This document shows, piece by piece, positions 1 to 12,087 of a stretch of 64,000 nucleotides of DNA. The stretch is from Davidsoniella eucalypti (Eukaryota; Ascomycota; Sordariomycetes; Microascales; Ceratocystidaceae), in assembly GCA_004009845.1 (NCBI GenBank), contig RMBW01000114.1, positions 1 through 64,000 on the forward strand, given 5' to 3'. Made by a program: the position numbers and the translations under genes. The notes under the pieces are model-generated. The model did no database searches. It was not told the DNA's origin and saw nothing but the letters and a program-made list of their open reading frames with translations. Numbering within the stretch: position 1 is the first letter of the stretch; every line of letters begins with the position of its first letter.

Positions 1-220
1 CTGTGAACCGCATCAGAGGCGGCATGGAAATAACCAGAACGGAGAAGAGGAATCGAAGAAAGCAAAATCCCAAAAAAGGGACAGTCTGTGGCTTGCAGCG
101 TGCCGTGGCTTTTATGATAGTGCGAAAGAAAAAGAAAAAGAGAGAAGAAAAAAGATATCATGAAACGGCGCAAGGGCAGACGATGGGAGCCAGAAGGAAC
201 AAAAAAGGAAAAAGAAAACA

Positions 221-388
221 AAAATGACAGGAATACAAAGACGAGAAGAGAGTCCGCGGTTCTGTAAAAGAAAATAAAAATGACAGGAATACAAAGACTA
301 AAAAAGAGTCCGCGGTTCTGTAAAAGAAAATAAAAATGACATGAATACAAAGACTAGAAGAAAGTCTGCGGTTCTGTAAAAGAAAATA
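221..388. repeat. Three tandem copies of a 56-bp unit
   Basis: The phrase aaaatgacaggaatacaaag recurs at 221, 277 and 333 (third copy with one change). Each is followed by a variant of gagtccgcggttctgtaaaag. The spacing is exactly 56 bp, so the copies are tandem and only slightly diverged. No protein is supported across it. Confidence 0.85.
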
Positions 389-740
389 CAACGACAAGAT
401 GCATCTTCAGAGCCAATACAGGTACGTCTGGCTTGAATGTGAATCAACATGCCTTGACACGAACAGTCTTTTGTACCTGCTTGACGGTTTAGGGTTTGGT
501 TGACATGATGCATACAGACATTCACACACAGTTCTCAGCTGATTCTGTATGGCTTGCACTCTACCAGGCAGACTGTAAAACTAGTATGGTTATCATGGAT
601 GACGTATGGCTGGGAAGCTGTAAGATTGATGCATTGAAATTGCAAGTAAACAAAGTGTCTTGGACAAGTAGAGATAACGCGATGAAACCCGGCCTTTTGA
701 GGATGAAAGCTAGCTCCGGAGGCTTCCGGTTTATCGTGTC

Positions 741-790
741 GGTTTATCACATTGGTTTATCACATTGGTTTATCACATTGGTTCATCATA
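741..790. repeat. 13-bp tandem repeat, three copies
   Basis: The unit ggtttatcacatt is repeated at 741, 754 and 767. A decayed fourth unit, ggttcatcat, follows. Confidence 0.85.
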
Positions 791-1066
791 TCGGCTCATC
801 GTATATAGTCTGATTTGCCATCGCATTTCCATAGCGGCAACCCCCAGTCCTGACGATGGAAAGATCTTGACCTACTGATTTCTTGTAATCTAATACGCAG
901 ATTTCAAATAATCGCTCCCTTTCTTCCTCCCTCCAAGCCTTTTTTTTGCTTTGTAAAGTCAAGAGAGCTCTCTTTCTCTTGCTCTCCAAAAGACAGTATC
1001 ATTCGAGACAATGGGGTTGCAAAAACAAAGAGAAACACGGGACAGAGAATATGACAATGTCTTGGC

Positions 1067-1117
1067 CAGTAGCATCAACTGATCTTTTTTTCAGTAGCAT
1101 CAACTGATCTTTTTTTA
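1067..1117. repeat. 25-bp tandem duplication
   Basis: The block beginning cagtagcatcaactgatc and followed by a T run occurs twice back to back, starting at 1067 and 1092. Confidence 0.8.
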
Positions 1118-3852
1118 GTTAAAAGACGTAGATTGGTAGAGGCCCGACACTGGACGATTAAATCAGCCATGAAATAACAGAAACCCATGATATGATTGGG
1201 TACGTTGGCATGTTTTCTTTTTCCGTTTCTTTACGCCCGTAAAACTACAGGCGGCAAAAAAAAAAAAAAACCAATGGCAGAACAAAAGCCCAAAAACTTT
1301 ATTGAGACAATTATTTCTCTCGTCCAAGCCCGTCTCTGTTCGAACTGTCCAGACTTTAATGCGACGACCCTGTAAAAGAGCCCTTCCTCTTGCTGTATCT
1401 CTTTAAAAACTTTTGTCCAAGGGAGTTTCAGCAAGAGACAATACCGCAAACCAAGAATATGGCGTTTTTACACAGAATGATTCGAACAGCTTTCCTACTG
1501 TCACAAGTCCGAGTCTTCTGGCAAGTCCGCTGTCTTTTTCTTCCATCGAGCATTAATCTCCCGGCTATCGTTTCTCCTGCGCCATACATGTAATTGCTGC
1601 AGTTTGTGGCATAGCAGCGTCTTAGCGTCTTAGCGTAAAGGCAGATATGATTCAGATATGCAGCCGTGTTAGTGAGCTCTACTTGGGCAGAAAGAAAAAG
1701 CAAGCACCGTGTAATGTGTCCGGCCCCTCGCTTCAGGCAGGCGATGGCTGGTTTTACTGCCAGAGGCCATATGGTCTGCCTCCGGTCAACGAGGATATCG
1801 TATTTTCATGCAAGTCAAGGCCTTCTCAAATGCCAGCCGTTGCTACATCGCAGATCAATATCCAGCGCGGCCTTTGTGACACACTGTCTGTACCACTATA
1901 CGGCGATATGAACTGGCAGGAACAACAGGACTTGTGGTCGCGATATCAATGATAGCTGCGGCTATGAGTCTCCAGGCTTCAAGGCGCTCTGGTTCTCCTA
2001 CTCTACTGACGCATACAACTAGTCGGCGAGCCGAGTCTACACACGTATGCTCTCCGTGCAATACGAAAAAAAGGGCAGAGATGAATCGTCTCAGCCTGGC
2101 GTTCTATCCGCGCCTCCGAGGCCGATGTCTCGCAAGGATATGCAGGCTTCTTTTTGCTATACAAGACTATACAGATATGCACATGTACCTCATATATTCT
2201 GGTTGTTTCTTCTTGACTTAGTGCGCCCGTTCCAAGAGCTGCCTCTGGTGAGCTGGAGAAAAAGAAATTATATCTTATCATGACGATGGAAATATATGCC
2301 CAAAAGAAGCACACAAGGGAGGGAAAAAAAAGGTCAAAGTCTCCGGCTTCTCGCAAGCGAATCTGGGCTTTCCCTTTTGTCTATCCCTTCACAATCCACC
2401 AACTCTTTGCCTGGCTGGCTCTTTCAAGCAACTTTCTAGCCTCAGCAGCATCTCAATTTCGCCCTTATGGCGTATTGATATATCCCTACATGTCACTTGA
2501 AAGAAACCTCTTTTGACCACCACAAGGGATAACTGTTATACTCTGTATTACAAGTCAAAAAGAGATAATCATGCAAAAGATATCGATTTCCACCCCTATG
2601 CACATGACAGGCCATCGCCGGTGTACTTTGTAAGCACAAGACGGAGTTAGCGGGCCAATTTGCATCTAGTCATGGCTACAGACTTGTGGATGGGAGAGAA
2701 TGGTACAAACCAAAGCTTGTGGTAAAGCAACTCTAAGCAAATATCGCACATCTTGCCACAAATAACACATCAACGTGACGACACCACACAACACAAGTCC
2801 AAGACATCAAGCAATGAATAGGCAACATTATCTTCAGTATATTCCAGTATTCCAGACAATAAAGTGAGGTATCCATCACAATCACTATCCCAAAAAGGAG
2901 TTATAGAATGGACAAGTTCTCTCAAGAGGCTCACTAAAACCCCTCAAATGCGAAATCAAGGACGATAAACTAGTATGAAATACATGGTTTTTGAGGGCCC
3001 AAGGGAGAATATTGGTTCTAGCCGTGGAAGGTTCTAATCGTTCCCTATCTTTACAATCTCAAATTCAACATCGTGACATCTTGACTGCAGATTACAATGT
3101 CCAGGTGATATTTCTAAAAACTATAGATTATGGAAACTATCTGAGATATATAATTTTGGATGGCTAAGGACTGGAAAACATGGCCAAACATCGACAACAC
3201 TTGAGGTTTCTTGCCAGACCAATTTATAGTTGCTAATCAACAGTTCAAGGCTCTAATGAAAGATAGAAGAGTTTGATAAACAAACCAAAGACCGAATAAT
3301 GAACTGTGCCCATCTAGCCTCCCCTCAACTAGTCGTAATTATGCCCTCTCGAATATCCACTGATCCGCAAACATGGTGAAGTTGAAGTCCGCTTGTGGAT
3401 CTGACGATCTTTTCTGGCCTTCCATGTCGAGCCATGCCTGGATCGGCGTCATTGTGTCTGTGCTTTGTAATAAGCGAATGCCATATTTGGACGGCTACAG
3501 CCGAGCTTCATCTTCGTCTTACATGAGATCGATAGTTTCACAAGTTGACTTCTACTCTATTGCCGTAGTACATGCCGATTTTCAGGAGAGAACCCCATTG
3601 CATAAAATCATTATATGGTACTCTCGTATATTGTGTTTAAGATAAGGCCATTGATTCTAGCAATTGTATCATCGGACTTTTCAGTAGTTCATACTAGCTT
3701 AGTGCCATAGTGACATAATGGCAAACCCCCTTGTGGCACCTTGTTATAGTAACGAAGCCGTGGCGGTGGTAGTGAGCAAGAAGCTACAGCAGGGACACTT
3801 TCATAATCCAGACTATCTAATACGAAAGTTTCTTTTCAAATTGCTCAATAAC

Positions 3853-3928
3853 AACTAAGATGAAAATTTAGCTCCATAAGATTAATGAATTAAAAAAAAA
3901 AAAAAAAAAAAAAAAAACTAAGATGAAA
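3853..3928 (+). mobile_element. Short retro-inserted element, 5'-truncated copy with 13-bp TSD
   Basis: The direct repeat aactaagatgaaa lies at 3853-3865 and again at 3916-3928. Between them is the 3' part of the 37-bp core (tagctccataag then attaatgaatt, about 3869-3891) followed by about 26 A residues. Target-site duplication, 5' truncation and a 3' A tail together are the signature of target-primed reverse transcription. The insertion is only about 50 bp including its tail. Confidence 0.8.
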
Positions 3929-4895
3929 GTTCTTCGTGGGACACTAGCCGTAAAGTTTCTGAAGTAGATAACTTACCGGAAGAACAACAATACTTTTCTT
4001 GTTCTTACAAAGAAGATGACTAGTGTTTTGGTTTTACGTCGTGAAACCAAGGACTTCTTCATATGATCAGTAGTTGAGGCAGTATCACTATGGTTTGATC
4101 GTGTCACTACAGGATTATTTGAGCTGATGACAGAAGGGATAAAGTCGAAATGACGTGTCGTGATTCCTATCGTAGAAGCGTTGGGCTTCGGGGTCTTGTA
4201 TGTACATTGTCATGCTTCCACAGATACCCGTAGTTGTTAGAATCGACGGAAATACAACTTAACTTCGGTTTGTCAGTCGTTTTGTCTGTGCTATCAATGA
4301 ATATCATTCAGTGGCATATATCATGGTGTTTAGTCGTCGTATCTCAACTATAGCATCTGAACTGAACATTACCAGTCTTCACTATAATAGCCACATACTC
4401 TCGCAAGATTGATTACAGGAAGTGAGGAAAGTGCCCATTTCAGCTAACTTATATCAGATAGTAGAAGATCTTCACTATTCAAGATTGTATCGACTCAAAC
4501 CAACATACAGAGATCAGATTGATCTCATGCTCTTCCGATATATCATATATCTTTCAGTTTCAATTAGTGGAAGCTACCGCTCTTGATAGAATGAAGTTAT
4601 AGTCTGTTGTGTCTCAACGATTTAAGCAGTCTGCGTAATTTCACTTATATGTAGACCTTTTATTTCATACTTTTTCAACTCCGCTATATTTACTCAAGGC
4701 TATATAAACAGGTTTCTGATATACCACGATCTTGGAAATTGTCTACACGATAGATAAAGCCTAGGTTAACGCGAACTTTTTCAGCAGGACCTTCGCCCCA
4801 TCCTCATATGAGACGGTTCTTACGTGTAGAAGAACACGCTTCCATCTTGTAGAGTCAGATTTTCGCTAGCAAGGAAACACGCAAAAAGAAACTAA

Positions 4896-6291
4896 ACGCA
4901 GACTAAAGAGCTTGCTTATATACATAGTTGTACGCTCCAGTACAGAATAGCTGGAAGAGCCTTTGATGCCGATAGAACCCACGGCTTGCCGATCTTGACC
5001 CCGAGTGAAGAGGAGTCGATTGTTCAATATATCTTCCAGCTAGATGCAAGAGGGTTTCCCCCCCGGAGGGTTGACGTGAGAGATATGGCCAATCGTTTGC
5101 TCGAGATACGCGGCCTTCAACTCGTCGGAACCGACCGCTTTGTTGCACGACAACCCAGAGCTCCGTCCGCGTTTCTCTCGCGATGTGTGGTTCCGTTTGG
5201 TCACCAACATACGTGTGAAGTACGCTATCCAGGACTGCGATTTCTACAACTTCGAACGAGACGGGCTTTGCAATGGGCATGATTCGGCCTGGGACGGTAG
5301 TTACGCGTTCAGAACGAGTCGGTAAGCCAAAGGCTATCCAACCCGGTAATCGAGAATGGGCGACAGCGACTTGCAGCGTTGCGGCGGATGGCCATGTGGT
5401 GCCGCCTTTTCTTTGCGTCGCGGGCCGATTTCACCTCGCCGCCTGGTACTCCGACGGCTGGACCGATCATGATACGGGTCTCGAATGGCTCCGGCACTTT
5501 GATCAGCATACAAGGGCCCGTCAGAAAGGTCAACACCGGATGCTCGTGCTTGACGGCCACGAGAGCCACATTAACGCCGAATTCGACGAATACTGCAAGG
5601 TCACGATATCATACCACTTTGCCTGCCGGCCCATTCCTCACACTTGACCCAGCCTCTCGATGTCGGTGTTTTTGGCCCGTTGAAGAAGGCATACGGCGAC
5701 CAGATCTCGTTCCTTGCCCGGGCCAACAGAATGCACATCACCAAGGACGACTTCTTCCCCGCGTTCCGGGCCGCCTTCAACGCCGTTTTTACGGAACAAA
5801 ACGTCAAGGGTGGCTTCCGAGGGGCCGGCCTAGTCCCTTTCAACCCGGATACTGTGATTTCGAAGCTAGATGTCAAGATGCGGACGCCGACAACTCCCGG
5901 GACCTCCGATGGCCCACCTCAACCTTGGGTCTTCCAGACGCCTCAGACCGCCACCGAGGCCATTTCACAGTCGACTCTCATCGAGGATCGAGTGACCAGG
6001 CACCAAGGAAGCTCTCCAACACCGATTTTAGCCTCTGTTGACCAATTGGCCAAGGCTACAGTAGCTGTTAACCACCAGCTTACACTTTTGACCAGTGAGG
6101 TCAAGGCACTTGGAGAGGCTAACGAAGCCCTCTCGAAACGCCGTCGGGTCAAAAGAACCCGATTACAGGATTCGGGACCTCTTACCGGTGAGGAAGCCAG
6201 CCAGCTTTTGGTGGAAAAGGGCGTTGTTGAGCAGGAAGGACGAGACAAAGGTGCGGGGGAGGGGTCGTCAAAGTGGCCCGCGAAGTGGTGA
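4896..6291 (+). pseudogene. Fot1/pogo-type transposase pseudogene (HTH-CENPB plus DDE)
   Basis: Fragments in different frames line up in order with fungal Fot1/pogo transposases. About 4896-5155 reads the end of the psq helix-turn-helix (CTLQYRIAGR), then LTPSEEESIVQYI and DVRDMANRLL of the CENPB-type domain. About 5140-5270 reads NPELRPRFSRDVWFRLV and YAIQDCDFYNF. About 5273-5620 reads KPKAIQPGNREWATA, LGLEWLRHFDQHT-like sequence and LVLDGHESHI, which carries the second catalytic Asp. About 5620-6291 reads HLTQPLDVGVFGPLKKAYG, with the third Asp, and GGFRGAGLVPFNPDTVISKL. At least three frameshifts separate these pieces, and the first catalytic motif (normally NFDETG) reads NFERDG, so the protein is dead. 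An intron explanation is unlikely because no splice sites fit the breaks. The segment is GC-richer than its surroundings. I could not identify terminal inverted repeats. Confidence 0.88.
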
Positions 6292-8674
6292 AGTACGTTA
6301 TATATATTTGTAGCACTCCTATTATGAATTTATGACGTAGGTCTTGAGTTAAAATACCAATATAGTGAGAGATAAAGTGACCGACGGCATCACTTTGAGA
6401 ATCTCGTCTCCGTATTAAATCCTCGCTTGAATAAAAAAATAAAAAATTATACCACTGTACTACTGTACAAGTTTCAAGTTTTTTTACTGTATCACGATAT
6501 GTCATTGTGAACAAAGGAGTGTTTTGCTCAGCTACAACTAGGGTTACTTGGGTTAATAGTGATTATGTAATGATAGTTATGCATTAAAATAAATCATCGT
6601 TCCTAGTCCATGTCGGATTTTTTTTCTTCAAGTAAGAAAGTAGATCAGATGCCAAGGCTCCTGTATTTTCTAATATGGATGACGAACACGTTCTCTTTTT
6701 TCCGTCGGCTTTGCAAACTCGGCATTGATTGCTGAGGCTGAAGCTGGACTTAAGCATGAAAAGCCTCAATAAATGGGCATTAGTCTAGGCGTACAACTAT
6801 AGAAGCTATGACAAAGATGGGCACAGCTTGTAATTGGGGCTTGTTTATCTGTATACAAAGTTACATGACAGTAGCTTTTTTACTTCTTTTCGGTAGGCTA
6901 CAATAACTTGAGCATGGAAGCACAGTCATAAGGGTAAGGCAAACAATCTGCTCAGAAGGTGAAGGGAACAAAGAATGCGGTGAGTAAAAGTGAGCAGGTT
7001 CGTGGCTTCTGACACAGGCACAGACGCAAACGCAGACATAACCATGACGTGTGACTCTAAGAGGTGCCTAGCGATATTAATTTTGATTTAGCAGCTAGTT
7101 GTGTGCCTAGAGTGCAAAATAGTAAGTAAAAAAGGGACTAGTCGACGCAAACACTCAATCACTGGACAGGCCTTGTTGGGTTTAGAGTAAGATTATGGGA
7201 GCCATGTTTTTTTATTAAATTTTTTTTCAATTTTCATTTTCAATTTTTTTTTTCGGGGGGTTTTTTTTTTTCAATTCATTAATCTTATGGAGCTATAGAG
7301 CTATGAATATGTTTTTATTTGTACTAAATATCAGTAAGTTCACCCTAGGACGACTTTATTTGTCGAATGAACGATATGGCTGTTGGACACTAGAACCATT
7401 AAAACTTAAATAGCCAGGAATAAGAGGAAACGAGGCAACAAGTCAGTTGACAATAGGATTGATTGAGTGGATTTGCTTAGGCCTAGTACCGGAAACAGCC
7501 ATGAATAACATAGCAAGTCGAGCGTTTGTTTGGATGCTTGGTCTGACGTCGTCGAGTAGGAAAAAAGAAAAGTCGATGGGCGATATCGCTTGCTGCCTCT
7601 GCTGTGCATTGTACAACAACTAGACGGATGTCCGTGATGCTTTCTCTCTCTATGTGTTCGGAGTTTAGCACCGCGCCACACTAAGCAGCGCCACAACTAG
7701 CTGTAAAGCCACGGGCTCTTCAGGGTTCCGTAAGGTACAACTACTACAATTGGTACGCTTGTCTTGCCAGGGATTGTCGCTAGAGAGCGAAGCGCCATGG
7801 GTGGTTTGGCAAGTTTGGCATTTTTGTATTAGTGGGAGCAGCAACCCACTTTCTCAGGAAAAGTCGTCGTCATCACGTCCGAATCGGGCCAGGGTACGTC
7901 GCTCGTTGTTGTCTCTCATCATTTTGTAGAGCGTAGAGGGCGAGAACTGTTTGGTCTGTCTAAGATTTGTATTTGTAACGTGCTGCAACGGAGAAGACGA
8001 AGAAAACAACTAGTTGGCCTCAGAACGCGGCACAAATCACGTCGTTTATTGGAAAAAAAAGAGAACGATGTCGATAGCTCATGTGTAATAGCATATCTAG
8101 AGCAGTCGATGGATCGAGATTTTATTGCCTCGATAGTGGGAAAACATCAGTAGACAGGAAGGACCACGCGGCTCTTTGTCGAGACGGCAGGCACGAGAGC
8201 AATCCTTCCTCTTTGACGGGCAGTGAAGTGGAAGGGAAAAGTCGAACAGGGCTCCTTCCTGCACAGCAGGCGACGTACGACAGCGGCGAAGCACTTGCTT
8301 TGACTGCGTTCGTAAGAGAGTTTCATTACAAGCAGAAACTACCAACTTAACAGCAAGTCGTGGGCTCTTCGTCCCCATCCTGCTATCCTGTATTTTAATT
8401 TGGGAATTAATTCTAGTGTTATCTGGTTGTTTTGTTTGTCCCTGGTTTTCCATTAAAACATCGTCTAGTCCGTTGCATTCGATCTCTTTTTGATTTTCCT
8501 TTTCTTCTTATCTTGCATCTGCTTGAACGCCTTCCAGACCGATCTTCGCTGGAATCCGGGCTACGATCTACATTGCATTTACCATTATCAATATCCATAT
8601 ACTCGAGCGGTTCCCGTACCGATCAACACCAACACTCGCTTATCTATCACCACCCGCATCATCCCGCCTTCATC
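6292..8674. other. Intergenic region between transposase relic and His-rich gene
   Basis: No supported gene. It holds one short retro-inserted element (about 7204-7320), T-rich tracts, and the CT-rich 5' leader of the gene starting at 8675. An open frame runs from 8432 into that gene, but its first 81 codons read as leader sequence, not as a protein. Confidence 0.55.
7204..7320 (-). mobile_element. Short retro-inserted element, full-length core, minus orientation
   Basis: The core is on the minus strand at 7273-7309 (plus strand aattcattaatc, then ttatggagctatagagct, then atgaata). Its tail is the T-rich tract to the left, about 7217-7272, unusually long and interrupted by caattttc and cgggggg. 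A candidate target-site duplication, ATGTTTTT, lies at 7204-7211 and 7309-7316, but low complexity makes it uncertain. Confidence 0.65.
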
Positions 8675-10200
8675 ATGACCCGTGCGCTAGCCTTTGCCGC
8701 TGCCGGTCTTGGCATCCAGGCTGTTGCCGCCCTGCCATCGGCTATCCACCATGTCGGGGTTGACGTGACGCTCGTGCCCGACATGAAGGCCGTGATTGAC
8801 GAGACTGCCGATGCCACCAGCCGCATTAGCATCATGGGCCCGATTGGCCTGTCTGCCGTCGATCTGGGCATCACTGGTTCCAAGGGAGAGTACCAGGCCG
8901 CCATGCTCAACATTGGCGATCAGGGCATCACCGTCCACTTCAAGACTGACGACCACGCCAAGCCCATCCGCAAGACCATCACCCCCATGCTGGATGGCCT
9001 GTGTGCCGCCAAGCCCGATGCTGCTGGCGAGAAGTGCGCTAAGAAGACCTCCGAGATCGAGGTCGAGGCCTCGCGTGCCGTCCACGGCAACCACGAGGTC
9101 ACCATCTTCACCCTGAAGCTGGCCCGCCTGGATGACAAGGCCGTCGAGCCCCCCATGGTGGCCCAGTTCGCCTTTGACGGTGCTGACAGCGGCTCCCTGA
9201 TCTTCTTGACCGATGTGCCACCGCCGCCACCGCATCACATGATGCCTCCTCCCCCCCCTCCTTGCGATACGCTCATGTGCCGTGTCGTCGGCTTCTTCCA
9301 CTCCATCAACCCATTCGCCAAAGATGAGGGCTTTGAGCATGGTCACGCTCACCACCACGGCCACCATGGCCATCACGAGATGGAGGACTCGCACATGCAT
9401 CATGGCCCTCCTGGCCAGCCTGGTCTCGGTATGCGCCCTGGTAGCTTCCACCATGGCATGCACCACGAAGGACACGACGAGCACCATCCCGGCCACAACC
9501 ACGAGGGCCCCGAGCATGGCCCCGAGCATGGTGATTTCCCTCACCCTCCTTTCGATGGCGAGCACCCCCCTCACGGTCCTCCTCCTCATGGTCCTCCCGG
9601 ACCTCCTGGCCATCACCATCACCACCACGGCCCTCCTCCTCCTCCCGACAACGGTACCGACCACCACCACGGCCCCCCTCCTCCCTTTGAGGGTGAGCCC
9701 CCCAAGGACGGTGACTTTCCTCCTCCTCCTCCTTTCGATGGTGAGCCCCCCAAGGATGGCCACTTCCGTCCCCATCCCGAGGGCGAGTTCCACCACCACG
9801 GTCATCATGGCCACCACGGTGCTCACGATTCTCATCACCACGGTCCTCACGGCGGTCCTCACGGCGGTCCTCCATTCATGCTGTTCTTTGTCAATGCCTT
9901 CTTTGCCTCAGTCGGCTTTGTTGCCGTTGCTAAGCAAGTCGCCAGGTAAGTTTCTCTCATCTCTTCACTATTTTTTACCTTCATAGCATCCATACTAACA
10001 TACATCTCTCTCTTAGCCGTTGCGCCACGCACATTGCCAACCGTCAGGCGCACGCTATCTCTCTGGATATCGAGTCTTCAGCTCCCGCTCCTGCCCCTCA
10101 ATTTCAGGGTGATGTCAAGGAGTCTTCGGGTCTTGTAGCTAACCAGGCCCCTCCTCCCATGTACCGCGAGATGGAGGCCGCTGCCAAGGAAGAGAACTAG
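8675..10200 (+). CDS. Secreted His/Pro-rich single-pass membrane protein
   Basis: Two exons, 8675-9945 and 10017-10200, encode 484 aa. The 71-bp intron has donor gtaagt, branch ctaac and acceptor ttag, and the joined codon is AGC. I chose ATG 8675 because it opens a clean signal peptide (MTRALAFAAAGLGIQAVAA); the open frame continues upstream but through leader-like sequence. Residues about 20-180 form an unrecognised ectodomain. Residues about 181-398 are a low-complexity run of His, Pro, Gly and acidic residues with many HHGHH- and PPPPP-like blocks. Residues about 399-423 (FMLFFVNAFFASVGFVAVAK) are hydrophobic enough for one membrane span, and the rest is a short hydrophilic tail. The layout suggests a surface protein with a His-rich outer region able to bind Zn, Cu or Ni; metal binding is inference from composition. 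I recognise no named family. Confidence 0.85.
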
Positions 10201-12016
10201 ATGGCGAGATAGAAAAGCATCTTGCTTTCTATCCCAGCTTGTGTATATCACTAGGCACATAAACCCCAAGTTGTCAGGCTCTCATTGCTGTTCTTGATTA
10301 CGTGGTTTATTTTTATAATTTTCTTTTTTTGTATTGCACATACTATTATGTTTTGTGGGAGGCCGGCTTCTTCTTTGCTCATTTCTTTTTTTTTTTGTAC
10401 TATTCCCTATCGTTTTCCGATTTTTTCTTCCTGTTTGATATTGTCGTTATATCTAGTGGTTTTCGATTTCACACTTTCTTACTTGGTGTTTACGGGCTGT
10501 TACAACAGCATCTTCTGTATCTTATTTTCCTATGTCTTCAAATATCTACCAAAGAAAAACAAAAGAAAAACAAAACACGTCTTGTTTCTAACCATACCTT
10601 TTTGCTGTATAACCGCATTGTATTTGTCTCACCATGCACACACCTAACGCCCTGTTCCTTTTGCCCTTGAACATTTTTTTTTTCTCTTATATGAGCTATT
10701 GCGCGAAGAGCAAAGGGCCTTCCTAGGAGGGATTGTTACATTGCTTAGTAAGACCCTGTAATTGTCATGAGTAATGATGCTATGTGCGTTCAAACCTCGC
10801 ATTTGCGTATTTGTGTCCTGCTCTACAAATACGTGATATATAAAAGAGAGCTGATATACATACATGTGAATGTGATTGCTAGCAAGTCTCAGCTTCACCG
10901 ATACTCAGGAAAATCCTCAAAACAAGAGGAAAAACGGCGGTGTGATTGAGTTCAGTATTACAGTCCGATAAGGAAATGTAAAAACTCAAATAATATCGCC
11001 ATGCTGTAGGTTATATAAAATGAGAATTAATCACCTCCAAGAGCCACTTGGCATACCCCATCATGTCATGATACTCCGCATCACGTAGTCTTACATTCAT
11101 ATGTGCCAAACCATGTATCGTTACTTCATTGGTCTTACACCTCTGTAATTCCTCCGTTAGCTCTGTGGGCTACTGTTGAGTCACAAAGTGGAATGATAAG
11201 ACATATTTACAATGTAATTGAGAAATGAAATCGAGAATGGTAAGTCTATCCGGTAGTATTTATTGATGTTTATCTGCTAGACACAAGGAGGAAGAAAAGC
11301 GCTGGACAGCAAAACTAGAGTGGCAAAAGACATGTGATAGTGTTTGGTGGCCTATTCGATAGTGCAGAATGGTGTGAAAGAACCGAGGACACCCACCCCT
11401 CCCCGTCATTGTATGATTGGCGAAGAGTTGGTTTAATCCATCGATACATGCCATTGATCAGCTGGCGATATGGAGACCGGGAACATTCTATTTTCTTATC
11501 ACTACTTGTTGGAGAGTTTTATGATGAGTTGGTTCATGGGCGAGTCAGCGTGCTGCGCTGGAAGTAAGCAATGCAAATCGACGAACAAAGCCATTGATTC
11601 CTGGGTATGGGGAATCAGACCTGTAGAAACAGCCGGTTCGTCAAGTCACAGGGTGGGATAGCATAACCGTCCCTTGTAGCCATTTCACAAAGCGGCTATA
11701 GCGGAGCAACTTGCAACAAAGATTGTATCGCGTGTGTAATCCTCTTAATGTATTTAACCTTGTCGGACTGCTCGTGTAACCAAGTGATGTATAGTTATCA
11801 TGGTATAAAGAGTGGAAAATGGGGCGAAAGAGAGGAAGAAGGAAACGAGAGAAGAAAAAGACACATAACTGAACAACACACGAGCTTTCACATGTTGATT
11901 GGCGTGAAACCCCTCGAAAAGTTTCGACAACTACAATTTCAGGACAAAGTTTACGGAACTGAAGAAGTGGAACGATACAGCCTGCGTAAGAGGGGCTGGA
12001 AGTCCGTTCTAGACTC

Positions 12017-12087
12017 TGCATCAACAATTTTTTTTTTTATAATTCATTTGTCTTATGGAGCTATAGAGCTATGAAGATGTATCAACA
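12017..12087 (-). mobile_element. Short retro-inserted element, full-length core, minus orientation
   Basis: The 37-bp core lies at 12041-12077 on the minus strand, with its tail as a T run at 12028-12038. The flanks share ATCAACA exactly (12020-12026 and 12081-12087). The match extends to ten bases, TGYATCAACA, with one difference, and then abuts the core end exactly. Confidence 0.8.

Larger units (their letters stand above)
1..4895. other. AT-rich region without a convincing gene
   Basis: No open frame here has the GC-rich composition or recognisable motifs of the real genes elsewhere in the window. I see purine-rich stretches, homopolymers, short tandem repeats near 221-388, 741-790 and 1067-1117, and one 5'-truncated copy of the short retro-inserted element at 3853-3928. 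The part from about 2.5 to 4.9 kb is markedly AT-rich and could be decayed transposon sequence, but I recognise nothing in it. Confidence 0.6.

Noticed and set aside
8432..8674. 81-codon N-terminal extension of the His-rich protein
   Set aside because: It has leader-like composition and would bury the signal peptide. ATG 8675 gives a standard secretory start.
8687..9862. 391-aa minus-strand open frame opposite the His-rich gene
   Set aside because: It is the antisense shadow of GC-rich His/Pro codons. The plus strand has signal peptide, intron and membrane span, while the minus frame is Val/Arg low complexity.
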